This document shows positions 35,651 to 45,113 of a stretch of DNA of 64,000 nt, one piece after another (the first letter of the stretch is position 1; each line of letters opens with the position of its first letter). The position numbers and the translations under genes are program-made. The notes beneath the pieces are model-generated. The model was not told the origin of the DNA. It saw only the letters and a list, made by a program, of their open reading frames with translations, and made no database searches. The DNA lies in contig JAEZGY010000028.1 in assembly GCA_023416695.1 (NCBI GenBank), positions 1 through 64,000 on the forward strand. The letters run 5' to 3'. Source of the stretch: Bacillota bacterium. GTDB lineage: Bacteria > Bacillota > Clostridia > Lachnospirales > Lachnospiraceae.

Positions 35651-37918
35651 ATGAATATGCCAGATGATAAAAAGGATTACGGAGTATCTGATATGGATCG
35701 GATATATTTTGAATCCAATGGTAAAAGTTTTCGGCAAAATCCAGGAAACAGAAGAAATTCATCCTCATACGATGTGCGTGGTAGTAAGAACAAGCGTAGG
35801 AAGAAATCTGGTCCTCTAGGGATTGTCTTCTCATTAGGCAATATCCTCTTCTTCCCTCTCATGTTTGTCTATTTGGAAGTAATCTTCCATATTAGCATGA
35901 AGTTGCAAATGAAGTATCTTCCAATTTTCGTGTTTTTTGCTCTTTCTTTTGGTTTTATTGTTTCAATATTTACCTTGCTATGCAATAAGACCATTAACAA
36001 ACTTATTACTTACTTATTTACAATTCTAGGTTGCTTACTATTCTGTATTGAAATGGTTTGCAAAACAGTATTGTCAAGTTATTATCAGCTACTAAGTACA
36101 GCTGATACGGCTGCCAATAATAGGCTAACAGATTACTTTGATGCAATTGTTGATGGTATTGGAATGAAACTTTTTAGTCTAATCCTTTTACTACTTCCTA
36201 TTGTTTTTATTTTTACCATAGGTCGTATGTATTTTAGTTTTAAGAGAAAATCTCTCCCACTATTTGGTACTGTCTTAGTGTTCGGAGTTTTCTTCCACAT
36301 TTTTGGACTATTAAGTCTACATCTTCCTTGGTCTGGTGATTTTGTTCCTGCTTCATTATATGCAAGTGATACCAATGTAGAGGATCAAGTGGAACAACTC
36401 GGAGTTATTACTATGCTTCGTTTGGATGTAAAACATACTTTATTTGGTGGTGGATCTACTATTGATTTAGATAATAGTGACTTTGGTGACTTAGATGCTT
36501 CTAATCCTAACTCCAAGCCGTCTGCTTCTCCTGATGCAAGTAAGGATCCTAATGCAAGTAATGATCCTAATGCTACTATCGCACCAACCGAACCACCTAT
36601 TGATACCTCGCCTAATGTAATGGATATCGATTTCGAAACCTTAATTGCAAATTCGAAAAACGACAACATAGAATGGCTTAATAAGTATTACAGCAGTTGT
36701 ACTCCTACTAACAAGAATGAATATACTGGTATGTTTAAAGGGTATAATGTAATTTTTGTAACTATGGAAGGTTTCTCAAAATACTTAATTGATAAAGATC
36801 GTACTCCTACTTTATATAAGATGGCTAATGAAGGCTTTGTATTCAATAATTATTACACCCCTCTTCACTACACTAGTACATCTGGTGGGGAGTGGCAGAA
36901 CCTTACAGGTCTTTATCCAAAGAACGGTAACCCAATTAGTATGACTGAATCCGGTATACAGGGAACTAACCTTTACTTTACCTTAGCTAGGCAGTTAAAC
37001 CGCCTAGGCTATACTTCTCTTGGCTACCATAATAACAATGAAATGTATGGACGTAAGAAATCCCATCCAAACCTTGGGTACGATTGGCATCAAGGAGGTA
37101 TGGGCTTTGAACTCGAGAAAAACGCTAGTGGTAAAGCGATTTGGCCTCAATCTGATCAGTATATGATTGACACAACTGTAGATCAATATATTAATAGTGG
37201 AAAACCATTTAATGTTTACTATCTCACTGTTAGTGGTCATATGCCTTATAACTTTTTAGGTGATGCTATGGCTAATAAAAATAAGGACGTTGTAGCAAAC
37301 CTACCTTATACGGATACTACCAAAGCTTATATTGCTGCCAATATGGAAGTAGAATATGCTATGAAATCATTACTAACTAAACTTGAAGCAGCAGGTATTG
37401 CAGATAAAACTTTAATCGTAATGACTCCTGATCATATTCCTTATTTTGATACAGCTACTCTTGAGGAGCTTGCTGGAAAATCTTTCGGTGGTGAAGGACT
37501 TAGGAATTTAAAAGAATCTGATATTGATTTTGATGTATATCGTAATTCTCTAATTATGTGGTCAGGTAGTATTGAAAAACCGATTGAAGTGAACAAATTA
37601 TGTTCTCAGGTAGATATTCTACCAACTGTTTCAAACTTATTAGGACTTGAGTATGATTCTAGATTATTAGCTGGTTCTGATATCTTAAGTACAGCCTCTC
37701 CACTAGTTATTTTCTCCTCTTCCTCATGGAAGACAGATGTAGGCTTCTATAATAGGTATACAGGAGAATTTACGTTAGCAGATGGTGTTAGTATGACAGA
37801 TGCTGAGATTGAAGAGTATGTATCCAAAATGAAAAAGATTGTAAGATATAAACTTGATTCTTCTGCTTTAGTTGTAGCTGAAGATTATTATAATACTGTA
37901 TTTCCAAACTCTAAATAA
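35651..37918 (+). CDS. LtaS-like sulfatase-family phosphoglycerol transferase
   Basis: Membrane enzyme of the lipoteichoic acid synthase/OpgB group, predicted to move glycerol phosphate from phosphatidylglycerol to an external glycopolymer. The 755-residue product has a basic cytoplasmic N-terminus (1-50), about five membrane helices (55-240), a linker rich in Asn, Pro, Ser and Asp with repeated DPNAS/DPNAT units (about 285-315), and an outer sulfatase domain. Metal and nucleophile residues are present: Glu373 (TMEGF), Thr410 (TSGGEW) and Asp594/His595 (PDHIPY). The ATG follows AGAGG. Single gene between its own promoter and a strong terminator. The true polymer is unknown. Confidence 0.85.
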   Translation: MNMPDDKKDYGVSDMDRIYFESNGKSFRQNPGNRRNSSSYDVRGSKNKRRKKSGPLGIVFSLGNILFFPLMFVYLEVIFHISMKLQMKYLPIFVFFALSFGFIVSIFTLLCNKTINKLITYLFTILGCLLFCIEMVCKTVLSSYYQLLSTADTAANNRLTDYFDAIVDGIGMKLFSLILLLLPIVFIFTIGRMYFSFKRKSLPLFGTVLVFGVFFHIFGLLSLHLPWSGDFVPASLYASDTNVEDQVEQLGVITMLRLDVKHTLFGGGSTIDLDNSDFGDLDASNPNSKPSASPDASKDPNASNDPNATIAPTEPPIDTSPNVMDIDFETLIANSKNDNIEWLNKYYSSCTPTNKNEYTGMFKGYNVIFVTMEGFSKYLIDKDRTPTLYKMANEGFVFNNYYTPLHYTSTSGGEWQNLTGLYPKNGNPISMTESGIQGTNLYFTLARQLNRLGYTSLGYHNNNEMYGRKKSHPNLGYDWHQGGMGFELEKNASGKAIWPQSDQYMIDTTVDQYINSGKPFNVYYLTVSGHMPYNFLGDAMANKNKDVVANLPYTDTTKAYIAANMEVEYAMKSLLTKLEAAGIADKTLIVMTPDHIPYFDTATLEELAGKSFGGEGLRNLKESDIDFDVYRNSLIMWSGSIEKPIEVNKLCSQVDILPTVSNLLGLEYDSRLLAGSDILSTASPLVIFSSSSWKTDVGFYNRYTGEFTLADGVSMTDAEIEEYVSKMKKIVRYKLDSSALVVAEDYYNTVFPNSK

Positions 37919-37943
37919 TAGTAAGTAATTAATTTCACAAAAT

Positions 37944-37973
37944 AAAGGTAGTGGTTATTAAACCACTACCTTT
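37944..37973. terminator. Bidirectional terminator between LtaS-like gene and EF-G paralog
   Basis: A perfect 13-base stem AAAGGTAGTGGTT/AACCACTACCTTT with a 4-base loop, followed by T-rich sequence on both strands. Confidence 0.85.
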
Positions 37974-38010
37974 TTACATTTACCTATTTAATTATTCATT
38001 ACCTATCAGC

Positions 38011-40095
38011 CTACTCTTCTGCCTTTTCCTTAGCATTTTCAGCAATTACCTTCTCTTGTACATCATGAGGAGCCTGCTCATATCTAGAGAATTCATAGGA
38101 GAAATCACCGATACCACCAGTCATGGAACGTAAATCTGTAGAGTATCCATAGATTTCAGCTAGTGGAATATCTGCAACAACCTCTTGCTTACCACCTTCT
38201 ATTGGATTCATACCAAGTACACGACCACGTCTCTTATTCAAATCTCCCATTACATCTCCTGTAAACTTATCAGGTACTACTACCTTTAAGGTTACGATTG
38301 GTTCAAGAAGCACGGGATTGGCTTCTGTAAAGGCTTGCTTAAAGGCAAGTATAGTAGCCATCTTAAATGCCTGTTCAGAAGAGTCAACAGGATGGTAGGA
38401 ACCATCTACTAAAGTAGCTTTTACCCCAACAACTGGATAAGAAGCCAAAGGTCCTTTGATAACACTTTCCTGTAATCCCTTTTCTACTGCTGGGAAGTAA
38501 TTCTTAGGAACAGATCCTCCAAACACTTTCTCCTCGAATACATAAGCGCTCTCTAAATCTCCAGATGGCTCAAAATCCATTAAAACGTCGCCATACTGAC
38601 CATGTCCACCTGATTGTTTCTTATGTTTACCACGAACCTGAACCTTCTTACGTATGGTTTCTCTATATGGTACTCTTGGCTTAGATACTTCAATCTCTAC
38701 TTTATACTTACCAAGAAGTTTACTAACAGTTACGTCAAGCTGTTGCTCACCAATCCCATACAATAAAGTCTGGCGATTTTCTTTGTCGTTAACAACCTTA
38801 AGGGTAAGATCTTCATCCATAAGTTTAGCAAGTGCTTGACTCACTTTATCGTCATCACCTTTGTTCTTGGTACTAAAACGAACATAAGTATATGGAGTAG
38901 AGTATACTGGTTTATCAAAAAGAACTGGATTTGCTTTGGTAGCTAAGGTATCACCTGTGCTTGTATTAGATAACTTACCTATAGCTCCAATGTCACCTGC
39001 CTTTAATTCCTTAACCTCCATCTGGTCTTTTCCACAGAATACATATAGCCTACTAATCTTCTCTTCGGTCTCCGTATTCACATTGTATATAGTACTGTCA
39101 GCCTTTATGGTTCCTGAACAGATCTTAAACAAGTTGAACTTCCCAATGAATGGGTCCGCAATTGTCTTAAATACTTTTGCACTAAATGGTTTACTTTCAT
39201 CATAATCAGCATGAAATACCTCTTTTGTCTTCTGATTAATGCCTTCTACACTCTTCTTTTCAGGAGATGGAAAATACTTATCCACTGCCTGTAATAACAT
39301 AGTAGTTCCTCTACATAAAGTTCCTGAACCTATTAAAACTGGCACAACAGAACCATCTATAACACTGCCACGAAGTGCCCCTGAAATCTCTTCCTGGGTA
39401 AACTCTTCACCAGCAAAATATTTTTCCATTAAGTCTTCGTTTGTCTCCGCAACTGCCTCTAATAACGTTTCACGACAAGTTTCTAAGTTCGCCATAGAGT
39501 AGTCCGGAATCTCACACTCTTCATAATTACTCAAATCTGTAAAACGTCTTCCCTTCATCTTTACAACGTTTACAAATCCAACAAACTTCTCGTTTTCACG
39601 AATTGGCAAATGAAAAGGTGCTATCTTCTTACCATATAGTTCAGTTAATCTTTCGATTACCTCTCGATGACTGGCATGATCATCGTCCATATCAGTTACA
39701 AAAAACATTCTTGGAAGTTTATATTTCTCACAAAATTCCCAAGCCTTCATGGTGCCAACTTCTACACCAGCTTTTGCAGATATAACAATAATAGCTGCAT
39801 CTGCTACATTAAGTGCTTCTTCTACTTCACCTACAAAGTCAAAATATCCAGGTGTATCAAGGAAATTAATCTTGGTACCTTCCCAAATTACTGGTACAAT
39901 GGATGTATTGATAGAAAATAATCGCTTGATTTCCTCTTTGTCATAATCACTGATTGTATTACCTTCCTCAATCTTACCTTGTCTTTTGGTCATTCCCATT
40001 GAGTAAGCTATGGCTTCGACTAAAGTTGTCTTGCCACAGCTTCCGTGCCCCAAAATGACTACATTACGAATGTTACTAGCAGTGTATGTCTCCAT
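38011..40095 (-). CDS. Elongation factor G-like GTPase (paralog, FusA2 type)
   Basis: Translational GTPase paralog of EF-G; role unknown. The 694-residue product has G1 GHGSCGKTTL (residues 14-23), a G2/switch region, G3 DTPGYFDFVGE, domain II from about 285, and a domain IV/V ending in GDVMGDLNKRRGRVLGM. The usual G4 NKxD, which selects guanine, is replaced by TDMD (FFVTDMDDDHAS, near residue 133). It is not linked to rpsL-rpsG-tufA, which also says this is not the housekeeping copy. The ATG follows GGAGG with a 7-base spacer. Confidence 0.92.
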   Translation of the reverse strand: METYTASNIRNVVILGHGSCGKTTLVEAIAYSMGMTKRQGKIEEGNTISDYDKEEIKRLFSINTSIVPVIWEGTKINFLDTPGYFDFVGEVEEALNVADAAIIVISAKAGVEVGTMKAWEFCEKYKLPRMFFVTDMDDDHASHREVIERLTELYGKKIAPFHLPIRENEKFVGFVNVVKMKGRRFTDLSNYEECEIPDYSMANLETCRETLLEAVAETNEDLMEKYFAGEEFTQEEISGALRGSVIDGSVVPVLIGSGTLCRGTTMLLQAVDKYFPSPEKKSVEGINQKTKEVFHADYDESKPFSAKVFKTIADPFIGKFNLFKICSGTIKADSTIYNVNTETEEKISRLYVFCGKDQMEVKELKAGDIGAIGKLSNTSTGDTLATKANPVLFDKPVYSTPYTYVRFSTKNKGDDDKVSQALAKLMDEDLTLKVVNDKENRQTLLYGIGEQQLDVTVSKLLGKYKVEIEVSKPRVPYRETIRKKVQVRGKHKKQSGGHGQYGDVLMDFEPSGDLESAYVFEEKVFGGSVPKNYFPAVEKGLQESVIKGPLASYPVVGVKATLVDGSYHPVDSSEQAFKMATILAFKQAFTEANPVLLEPIVTLKVVVPDKFTGDVMGDLNKRRGRVLGMNPIEGGKQEVVADIPLAEIYGYSTDLRSMTGGIGDFSYEFSRYEQAPHDVQEKVIAENAKEKAEE

Positions 40096-40354
40096 ATTAA
40101 TACCTCCAGTACTATTTTTTGTAATGGAAAGGCTTTCCTTAAAAAGGAACTTAAATAATACATGCAGGACAAGCTTCCCATGTGTATATTTTACTAAAAT
40201 AATACCTTATTATCAACTATTTTATTCACAATTCACAATGTATTTTATTCATTCGCAATCAACTATCAATAATTCTTATAAATATTAGTCATTTAGGATG
40301 TCATTATATTAATTTATGACGAAATATATCGAATTGTATCGAGGGTACTTATAT

Positions 40355-40378
40355 GCTTTAAAGCGTTAAACTTTAACG
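40355..40378. promoter_or_regulatory. Tandem palindromes upstream of aroF promoter
   Basis: GCTTTAAAGC (40355-40364, perfect) joined to CGTTAAA-C-TTTAACG (40364-40378, perfect). They end 10 bases before the -35 box, a place suited to a regulator of aromatic amino acid synthesis. Binding is inference. Confidence 0.4.
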
Positions 40379-40388
40379 TATTAATGCA

Positions 40389-40417
40389 TTGACACACCTA
40401 TATATTTGCGTTACAAT
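40389..40417 (+). promoter_or_regulatory. Sigma-A promoter of aroF-tyrA-aroA
   Basis: Consensus TTGACA at 40389-40394, 17-base spacer, TACAAT at 40412-40417. Confidence 0.75.
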
Positions 40418-40522
40418 ACCACTATTAAAGAATTCTATAACACATACAAATATCCATTCAGGGCAAAATAGTAACAAATTAATCGCTGAAAGGAATTTGT
40501 AATGAAAGCAGGAGATATAGAA

Positions 40523-41536
40523 ATGATCATAGTAATGAAACCAGGAGCTTCAAAAGAAGCGATTAATAATGTTTTAAGTATTATTAATGACAACGGATTA
40601 GTTGCCCATATTTCTGATGGTACAGAAGTGACCATCATCGGTGTGGTTGGTGACAAATCCCGTTTAGAACATCAAAATATTGAGATTGCACCTGAAGTAG
40701 ATAAAGTGGTTGCTGTAACGGAAAGCTACAAGCTTAGTAACCGTAAATTCCACCCAGAATCCTCTGTTATACAGGTAGGGAATACTAACATTGGTGGAGA
40801 AGAATTAATTATTATGTCCGGCCCTTGTGCTGTGGAAAATGAAGCTCAGATTTTAGAGACTGCACATGCGATTAAGAAATCTGGCGCTCAAATTCTTAGA
40901 GGTGGAGCTTATAAACCTAGAACTTCTCCTTACGCATTTCAAGGCCTTGAAGAACAGGGGCTTAGACTTATGAAGGAAGCCAAAGACGCAACGGGACTGG
41001 CTATTGTATGTGAGGTTACTAGTCTTGCAGCCATAGAGTCTGCTGTAAAATATGTCGATATGCTACAAATTGGTGCTAGAAATATGCAGAATTTTTATCT
41101 TTTAAAAGAGGCGGGGAAAACTGGTCTTCCAATTCTATTAAAAAGAGGGTTATCTGCTACTATTGAAGAATGGTTAAACGCTTCCGAATATATTATGGCA
41201 GAAGGCAATCCTAATGTAGTTTTATGCGAACGTGGAATAAGAACCTTTGAAACAGCCACACGTAACACTTTAGATATCAGTGCTATACCTGTGATTAAAC
41301 ACAAGAGTCACTTACCTATAATAGTAGATCCAAGCCACGCAACTGGTGTTAGACAGTATGTCAATCCACTAGCTAAGGCTGCTTTGGCTGCAGGTGCTGA
41401 TGGTTTAATGATTGAGACACATCCAAATCCAAAAACTGCCCTCTCCGATGGTCCACAGTCATTAACCTTTGAGCAATTTGACCAGCTTTGTAAGGAACTA
41501 AGACCACTTGCTCCACTATTTGACCGAAAGTTTTAG
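40523..41536 (+). CDS. aroF: 3-deoxy-7-phosphoheptulonate (DAHP) synthase
   Basis: First step of aromatic synthesis, joining phosphoenolpyruvate and erythrose-4-phosphate. The 337-residue product has an N-terminal ferredoxin-like regulatory domain (MIIVMKPGASKEAI to about residue 65) and a class I barrel with IMSGPCAVEN, LRGGAYKPRTSPYAFQG and IIVDPSHATG. I chose the ATG at 40523 because AGGAG at 40510-40514 is 8 bases upstream and the protein then starts like the Thermotoga type. An ATG at 40502 with AAAGGAA is a real alternative adding 7 residues. First gene of aroF-tyrA-aroA, 9 bases from tyrA. Confidence 0.95.
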   Translation: MIIVMKPGASKEAINNVLSIINDNGLVAHISDGTEVTIIGVVGDKSRLEHQNIEIAPEVDKVVAVTESYKLSNRKFHPESSVIQVGNTNIGGEELIIMSGPCAVENEAQILETAHAIKKSGAQILRGGAYKPRTSPYAFQGLEEQGLRLMKEAKDATGLAIVCEVTSLAAIESAVKYVDMLQIGARNMQNFYLLKEAGKTGLPILLKRGLSATIEEWLNASEYIMAEGNPNVVLCERGIRTFETATRNTLDISAIPVIKHKSHLPIIVDPSHATGVRQYVNPLAKAALAAGADGLMIETHPNPKTALSDGPQSLTFEQFDQLCKELRPLAPLFDRKF

Positions 41537-41545
41537 GAGGTTTAT

Positions 41546-42649
41546 ATGAAGGATTTATCTGTAGGGTTTATAGGGTTTGGATTAATAGGTGGTTCTATCG
41601 CCAAAGCACTTAAACTAAGTTTTCCTACTACTACCATTATGGCCTATAACCATTACCAAAACAAATCCCACTCTTGTTTAGAAGTTGCCAAACAAGATGG
41701 TACCATTGATATCATAAGTACAAAGCTAGAAGACTATGCTTCCTGTGATATCATATTTCTCTGCGCCCCGGTGTTAGATAATATTCATTACCTAGAAAAA
41801 CTTAAAAATATTATAAAACCTTCCTGCATCCTTACTGATGTAGGAAGTGTAAAGGGAAATATTCATAAAGCTATCGAAGAACTTCATCTCTCCTCCCATT
41901 TTATAGGAGGACACCCTATGACTGGTTCCGAAAAAACTGGCTATATTCACTCCAATGCAAAGCTTTTAGAAAATGCCTTTTATATATTAACTAAAACCAA
42001 CGATACCAAAGAGGCAGATTTTGAGACTATGAAGGAATTGGTGTTAGCTCTAGGAGCCATTCCTATTCCTGTAGAGGCAGACTACCATGATGATGTAGTA
42101 GCTGCCATTAGCCATGTTCCTCATATCATAGCCGCTAGTTTGGTACATATGGTAAAGGATTCGGATAATGAACAAGAATTAATGCGACAGGTAGCAGCTG
42201 GTGGGTTTAAAGATATCACTAGAATTGCCTCCTCCTCTTCTGTCATGTGGCAAAATATATGCTTAACTAATACCGATAGTATCCTGTATTTTCTTAGAGA
42301 TTTTATCAATCGATTAGAGGACATCGCATCAGTGATCTCTGATAAGAACGAAGGGCAGCTTTTAGACTTTTTTTCTGAAGCAAAGGAATATCGGGATAGT
42401 ATTCCAAATAAGGTAATTGGCTTAATTAACCGTATTTATGAGGTATATATTGATATCCCAGATAAAACTGGTGTAATTGCATCTATTGCTACTCTTCTTG
42501 CTAGACATGATATCAGTATCAAAAATATTGGTATACTTCATAACAGAGAATACCAGGAAGGTGCTTTAAGAATCGAACTTTATACAGAGGAATCTAGAGC
42601 GAAAACGATTGAAATTCTGACAGAGTATGAGTATACTATTTACCAATAA
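41546..42649 (+). CDS. tyrA: Prephenate dehydrogenase with ACT domain
   Basis: NAD(P)-dependent oxidative decarboxylation of prephenate toward tyrosine. The 367-residue product has the Rossmann start VGFIGFGLIGGSIAKALK, the conserved GGHPMTGSEKTG, AISHVPHIIAASLV, and a C-terminal ACT domain (about 297-367, TGVIASIATLLARHDISIKNIGI) that suggests feedback by an amino acid. The ATG follows AGGAGG. The stop codon touches the start of the longest reading frame for aroA, and the operon is tight. Confidence 0.95.
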   Translation: MKDLSVGFIGFGLIGGSIAKALKLSFPTTTIMAYNHYQNKSHSCLEVAKQDGTIDIISTKLEDYASCDIIFLCAPVLDNIHYLEKLKNIIKPSCILTDVGSVKGNIHKAIEELHLSSHFIGGHPMTGSEKTGYIHSNAKLLENAFYILTKTNDTKEADFETMKELVLALGAIPIPVEADYHDDVVAAISHVPHIIAASLVHMVKDSDNEQELMRQVAAGGFKDITRIASSSSVMWQNICLTNTDSILYFLRDFINRLEDIASVISDKNEGQLLDFFSEAKEYRDSIPNKVIGLINRIYEVYIDIPDKTGVIASIATLLARHDISIKNIGILHNREYQEGALRIELYTEESRAKTIEILTEYEYTIYQ

Positions 42650-42669
42650 TGGATGGAAGGATTCAATTT

Positions 42670-43944
42670 ATGAAAATGAAACGTTGCAACAAATTATACG
42701 GTGAGTTATGTATCCCAGGAGATAAATCCATTAGTCATCGTGGTATTATGCTTGGTGCTATTTCTATGGGAACAACAGTGATTACAAACTTTTTGCAGGG
42801 TGCGGATTGTCTATCTAGTATTGAATGCTTTGGCAAAATGGGAATTCGTATTGAGAATAAACATAGTGCTGTGTATGTACATGGTCGAGGACTACATGGA
42901 CTTACGGAACCAGAAGGCATCTTAGATGTAGGCAATAGTGGAACTACTCTACGCCTAATGTCAGGTTTACTCTCTGCTGCCCCTTTTACATCTAAGGTCA
43001 CTGGAGATTCCTCCATACAAAAACGTCCTATGGGACGTATTATTACACCACTGTCTCTTATGGGTGCTGATATTAAAAGTGATTTAGATAACAATTGTGC
43101 GCCTCTAACTATTGCAGGTAAAGGCCTGACGGGAATTAATTATAACTCTCCCATAGCAAGCGCCCAAGTAAAATCAGCCATTTTACTTGCTGGCTTATAT
43201 GCAGATAGACCATCTAGTGTAACAGAACCTTATATTTCTCGTAACCATAGTGAACTAATGTTAAATTATTTTGGTGCTAAAGTCTCTACTGTAGGTACTA
43301 CTGTAACTTTAACCCCTCCAGACCAACTATTCGGACAAGAGATTCAGGTTCCTGGAGATATTTCTTCGGCTGCTTATTTTATAGGTGCTGGTCTTATTAC
43401 ACCTAATTCACAGATTCTCATAAAGCAGGTAGGAATTAATCCTACTAGAGATGGGCTAATCAAGGTAGTAAAAGCTATGGGTGGAAAACTAACACTTCTT
43501 AACGAAAGAATGCAAGGGTTGGAGCCAGTAGCTGATATATTAGTGGAAACTAGTGACTTAAATGCTACCATCATAGAAGGCGCCATGATTCCTACTTTAA
43601 TCGATGAGATTCCTCTTGTAGCCATCCTTGCATGCTTTGCAAAGGGCACTACCGTTATTAGAGACGCAAGCGAACTTAAGGTAAAAGAATCTAATCGTAT
43701 CGATACCGTGGTAGAAAACCTTCAAAAGATGGGTGCTGATATAGAGGGCACCGAAGATGGAATGGTGATTCACGGAGGAAAACCTCTACACGGTGCTGTG
43801 ATTGATTCCAAATCAGACCACCGAATTGCTATGTCTTTTGCCATCGCCGGTTTAAATGCTGATGGAGAAACCACTATAGAAAATAGCCACTGTATCAATA
43901 TCTCATATCCAAGCTTTTTTAAGGACCTAGAATCCTTACTTTAA
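42670..43944 (+). CDS. aroA: EPSP synthase (3-phosphoshikimate 1-carboxyvinyltransferase)
   Basis: Adds enolpyruvate from phosphoenolpyruvate to shikimate-3-phosphate. The 424-residue product has the substrate site PGDKSISHRG (near residue 15), LDVGNSGTTLRLMSG, and the late KESNRI and SDHRIAMSFAIAG motifs. The active-site stretch GNSGTT is followed by R, and GDSSIQKRPM is normal. The ATG at 42670 follows AAGGA by 8 bases; an ATG at 42649 overlaps tyrA but lacks a ribosome site. Last gene of the operon. Confidence 0.95.
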   Translation: MKMKRCNKLYGELCIPGDKSISHRGIMLGAISMGTTVITNFLQGADCLSSIECFGKMGIRIENKHSAVYVHGRGLHGLTEPEGILDVGNSGTTLRLMSGLLSAAPFTSKVTGDSSIQKRPMGRIITPLSLMGADIKSDLDNNCAPLTIAGKGLTGINYNSPIASAQVKSAILLAGLYADRPSSVTEPYISRNHSELMLNYFGAKVSTVGTTVTLTPPDQLFGQEIQVPGDISSAAYFIGAGLITPNSQILIKQVGINPTRDGLIKVVKAMGGKLTLLNERMQGLEPVADILVETSDLNATIIEGAMIPTLIDEIPLVAILACFAKGTTVIRDASELKVKESNRIDTVVENLQKMGADIEGTEDGMVIHGGKPLHGAVIDSKSDHRIAMSFAIAGLNADGETTIENSHCINISYPSFFKDLESLL

Positions 43945-43950
43945 GAAGAA

Positions 43951-43997
43951 AGAGGATTCCTTTTAAACTAATACTTAAGTTTTAAAAGGAATCCTCT
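43951..43997. terminator. Bidirectional terminator after aroA
   Basis: A perfect 17-base stem AGAGGATTCCTTTTAAA/TTTAAAAGGAATCCTCT with a 13-base loop and T-rich 3' side. It serves aroA and the converging lipid kinase gene. Confidence 0.85.
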
Positions 43998-44008
43998 TTT
44001 AATTCTAT

Positions 44009-44914
44009 TTATTTTGATAAGTCATGAGTCACAACAAACTGGACTGCATGCTTTAAATTAATCACATTAGCTTCTCTATAATTGCCGCCGAATTCACCAT
44101 CTACGGTCCAAGGAACAAGCTCATCCGATACAAATTTCACCTTATCTGTATGGAAATTAATCACATGCTTACTAGTTTTATCTTCATTTAAAAGAGCATT
44201 GATAATAGACTGCAGTTCAAACGCATTCTTTGGTGGAGTGATTAAGGTCACCTCAAACAAACCATCATTTAAGGATACATCCTTTCCATTCAGTCCCTTA
44301 AATCCACCTACGGAATTAGAGTTACTTACCATACCGTATAAAAATTTATCATCAATCTCTACATCATCATAAAACACTTTGAAGTGGTAGGATTTAAGAG
44401 ATGGTAGTCTCTTCACTCCCTCTAAAAGATAGGCTAACCGTCCTAAAATATTCTTTACTGACTGGCTAGTCGCATACGAAACATCCGTAAATGCTCCAAA
44501 AGCAGCAACATAGATAAAGTTATCATTATTGATTTGTCCCACATCATAGGGAAACAAGGAACCATCTACAATAGTTTTCGCATCCTCTATCATACTCTTT
44601 GGAAGTCCAAGGCTAGTGGCACAGTCATTGGTTGTTCCTGTTGGTATATAACCAATTGGTGGATTTGATTCTAAAGATAAAACCCCCTTCACAACCTCAT
44701 TTAGAGTACCATCCCCTCCAGAACAAGCAATGGTATCATAGTCTTCTCCATACTTTTCAATTATCTCTGTGGCATCATTACGATGTCTTGTAGCATGAAT
44801 TGTCACTTCATAATCAGCATTGCAAAAAATCTCAATCATACTAGACAATTTGTTTCGCATAACTCCTTTTCCTGCACATGGATTATAAATAAAAAGTAAT
44901 TTTTTTCTACTCAC
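44009..44914 (-). CDS. YegS/DagK family lipid kinase
   Basis: Diacylglycerol kinase-like enzyme, probably phosphorylating diacylglycerol released by phosphoglycerol transfer back to phosphatidate. The product of about 301 residues has the N-terminal FIYNPCAGKG, the nucleotide motif ACSGGDGTLNEVV (GGDGT, near residue 62), and PIGYIPTGTTND. I prefer the GTG at 44912-44914, where GAGG (44924-44927) is 9 bases away; the ATG at 44923 touches that site and a TTG at 44929 would include it. Such a kinase fits with the LtaS-like enzyme at 35.6 kb, though it is not in its operon. Confidence 0.9.
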   Translation of the reverse strand: MSRKKLLFIYNPCAGKGVMRNKLSSMIEIFCNADYEVTIHATRHRNDATEIIEKYGEDYDTIACSGGDGTLNEVVKGVLSLESNPPIGYIPTGTTNDCATSLGLPKSMIEDAKTIVDGSLFPYDVGQINNDNFIYVAAFGAFTDVSYATSQSVKNILGRLAYLLEGVKRLPSLKSYHFKVFYDDVEIDDKFLYGMVSNSNSVGGFKGLNGKDVSLNDGLFEVTLITPPKNAFELQSIINALLNEDKTSKHVINFHTDKVKFVSDELVPWTVDGEFGGNYREANVINLKHAVQFVVTHDLSK

Positions 44915-45077
44915 TTTTCTCATCCTCAATTTTCATAATCTATTCTATCATGGTCAAAACTATGTATTTTAATCATTTTCCCAATCAAAAATAATTATAC
45001 ATTACCCTTATATTGGTTGCAAGTATAAACCACTAGAATGAGATGCTAATGGAATGTTTTACTATACCATAAAAAAT

Positions 45078-45107
45078 GGGCATCTCACCTTCCATGGTGA
45101 TTTGCCC
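45078..45107 (-). terminator. Terminator after queA
   Basis: A stem GGGCAAATCACC/GGTGAGATGCCC (two mismatches in 12), 6 bases after the queA stop. The minus strand continues ATTTTTTATGG. Confidence 0.75.
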
Positions 45108-45113
45108 AACTTT

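Larger units (their letters stand above)
40096..40522. other. Divergent intergenic region upstream of aroF
   Basis: 427 bases without a gene. It contains palindromic bits near the EF-G paralog start (GGAAAGGCTTTCC near 40125), two joined palindromes at 40355-40378, a consensus promoter at 40389-40417 and a leader of about 100 bases for aroF. I see no T-box or leader peptide. Confidence 0.6.

Noticed and set aside
40096..40522. T-box or amino acid riboswitch in the aroF leader
   Set aside because: No T-box core sequence, no terminator-antiterminator pair and no Trp/Tyr-rich leader peptide are visible.
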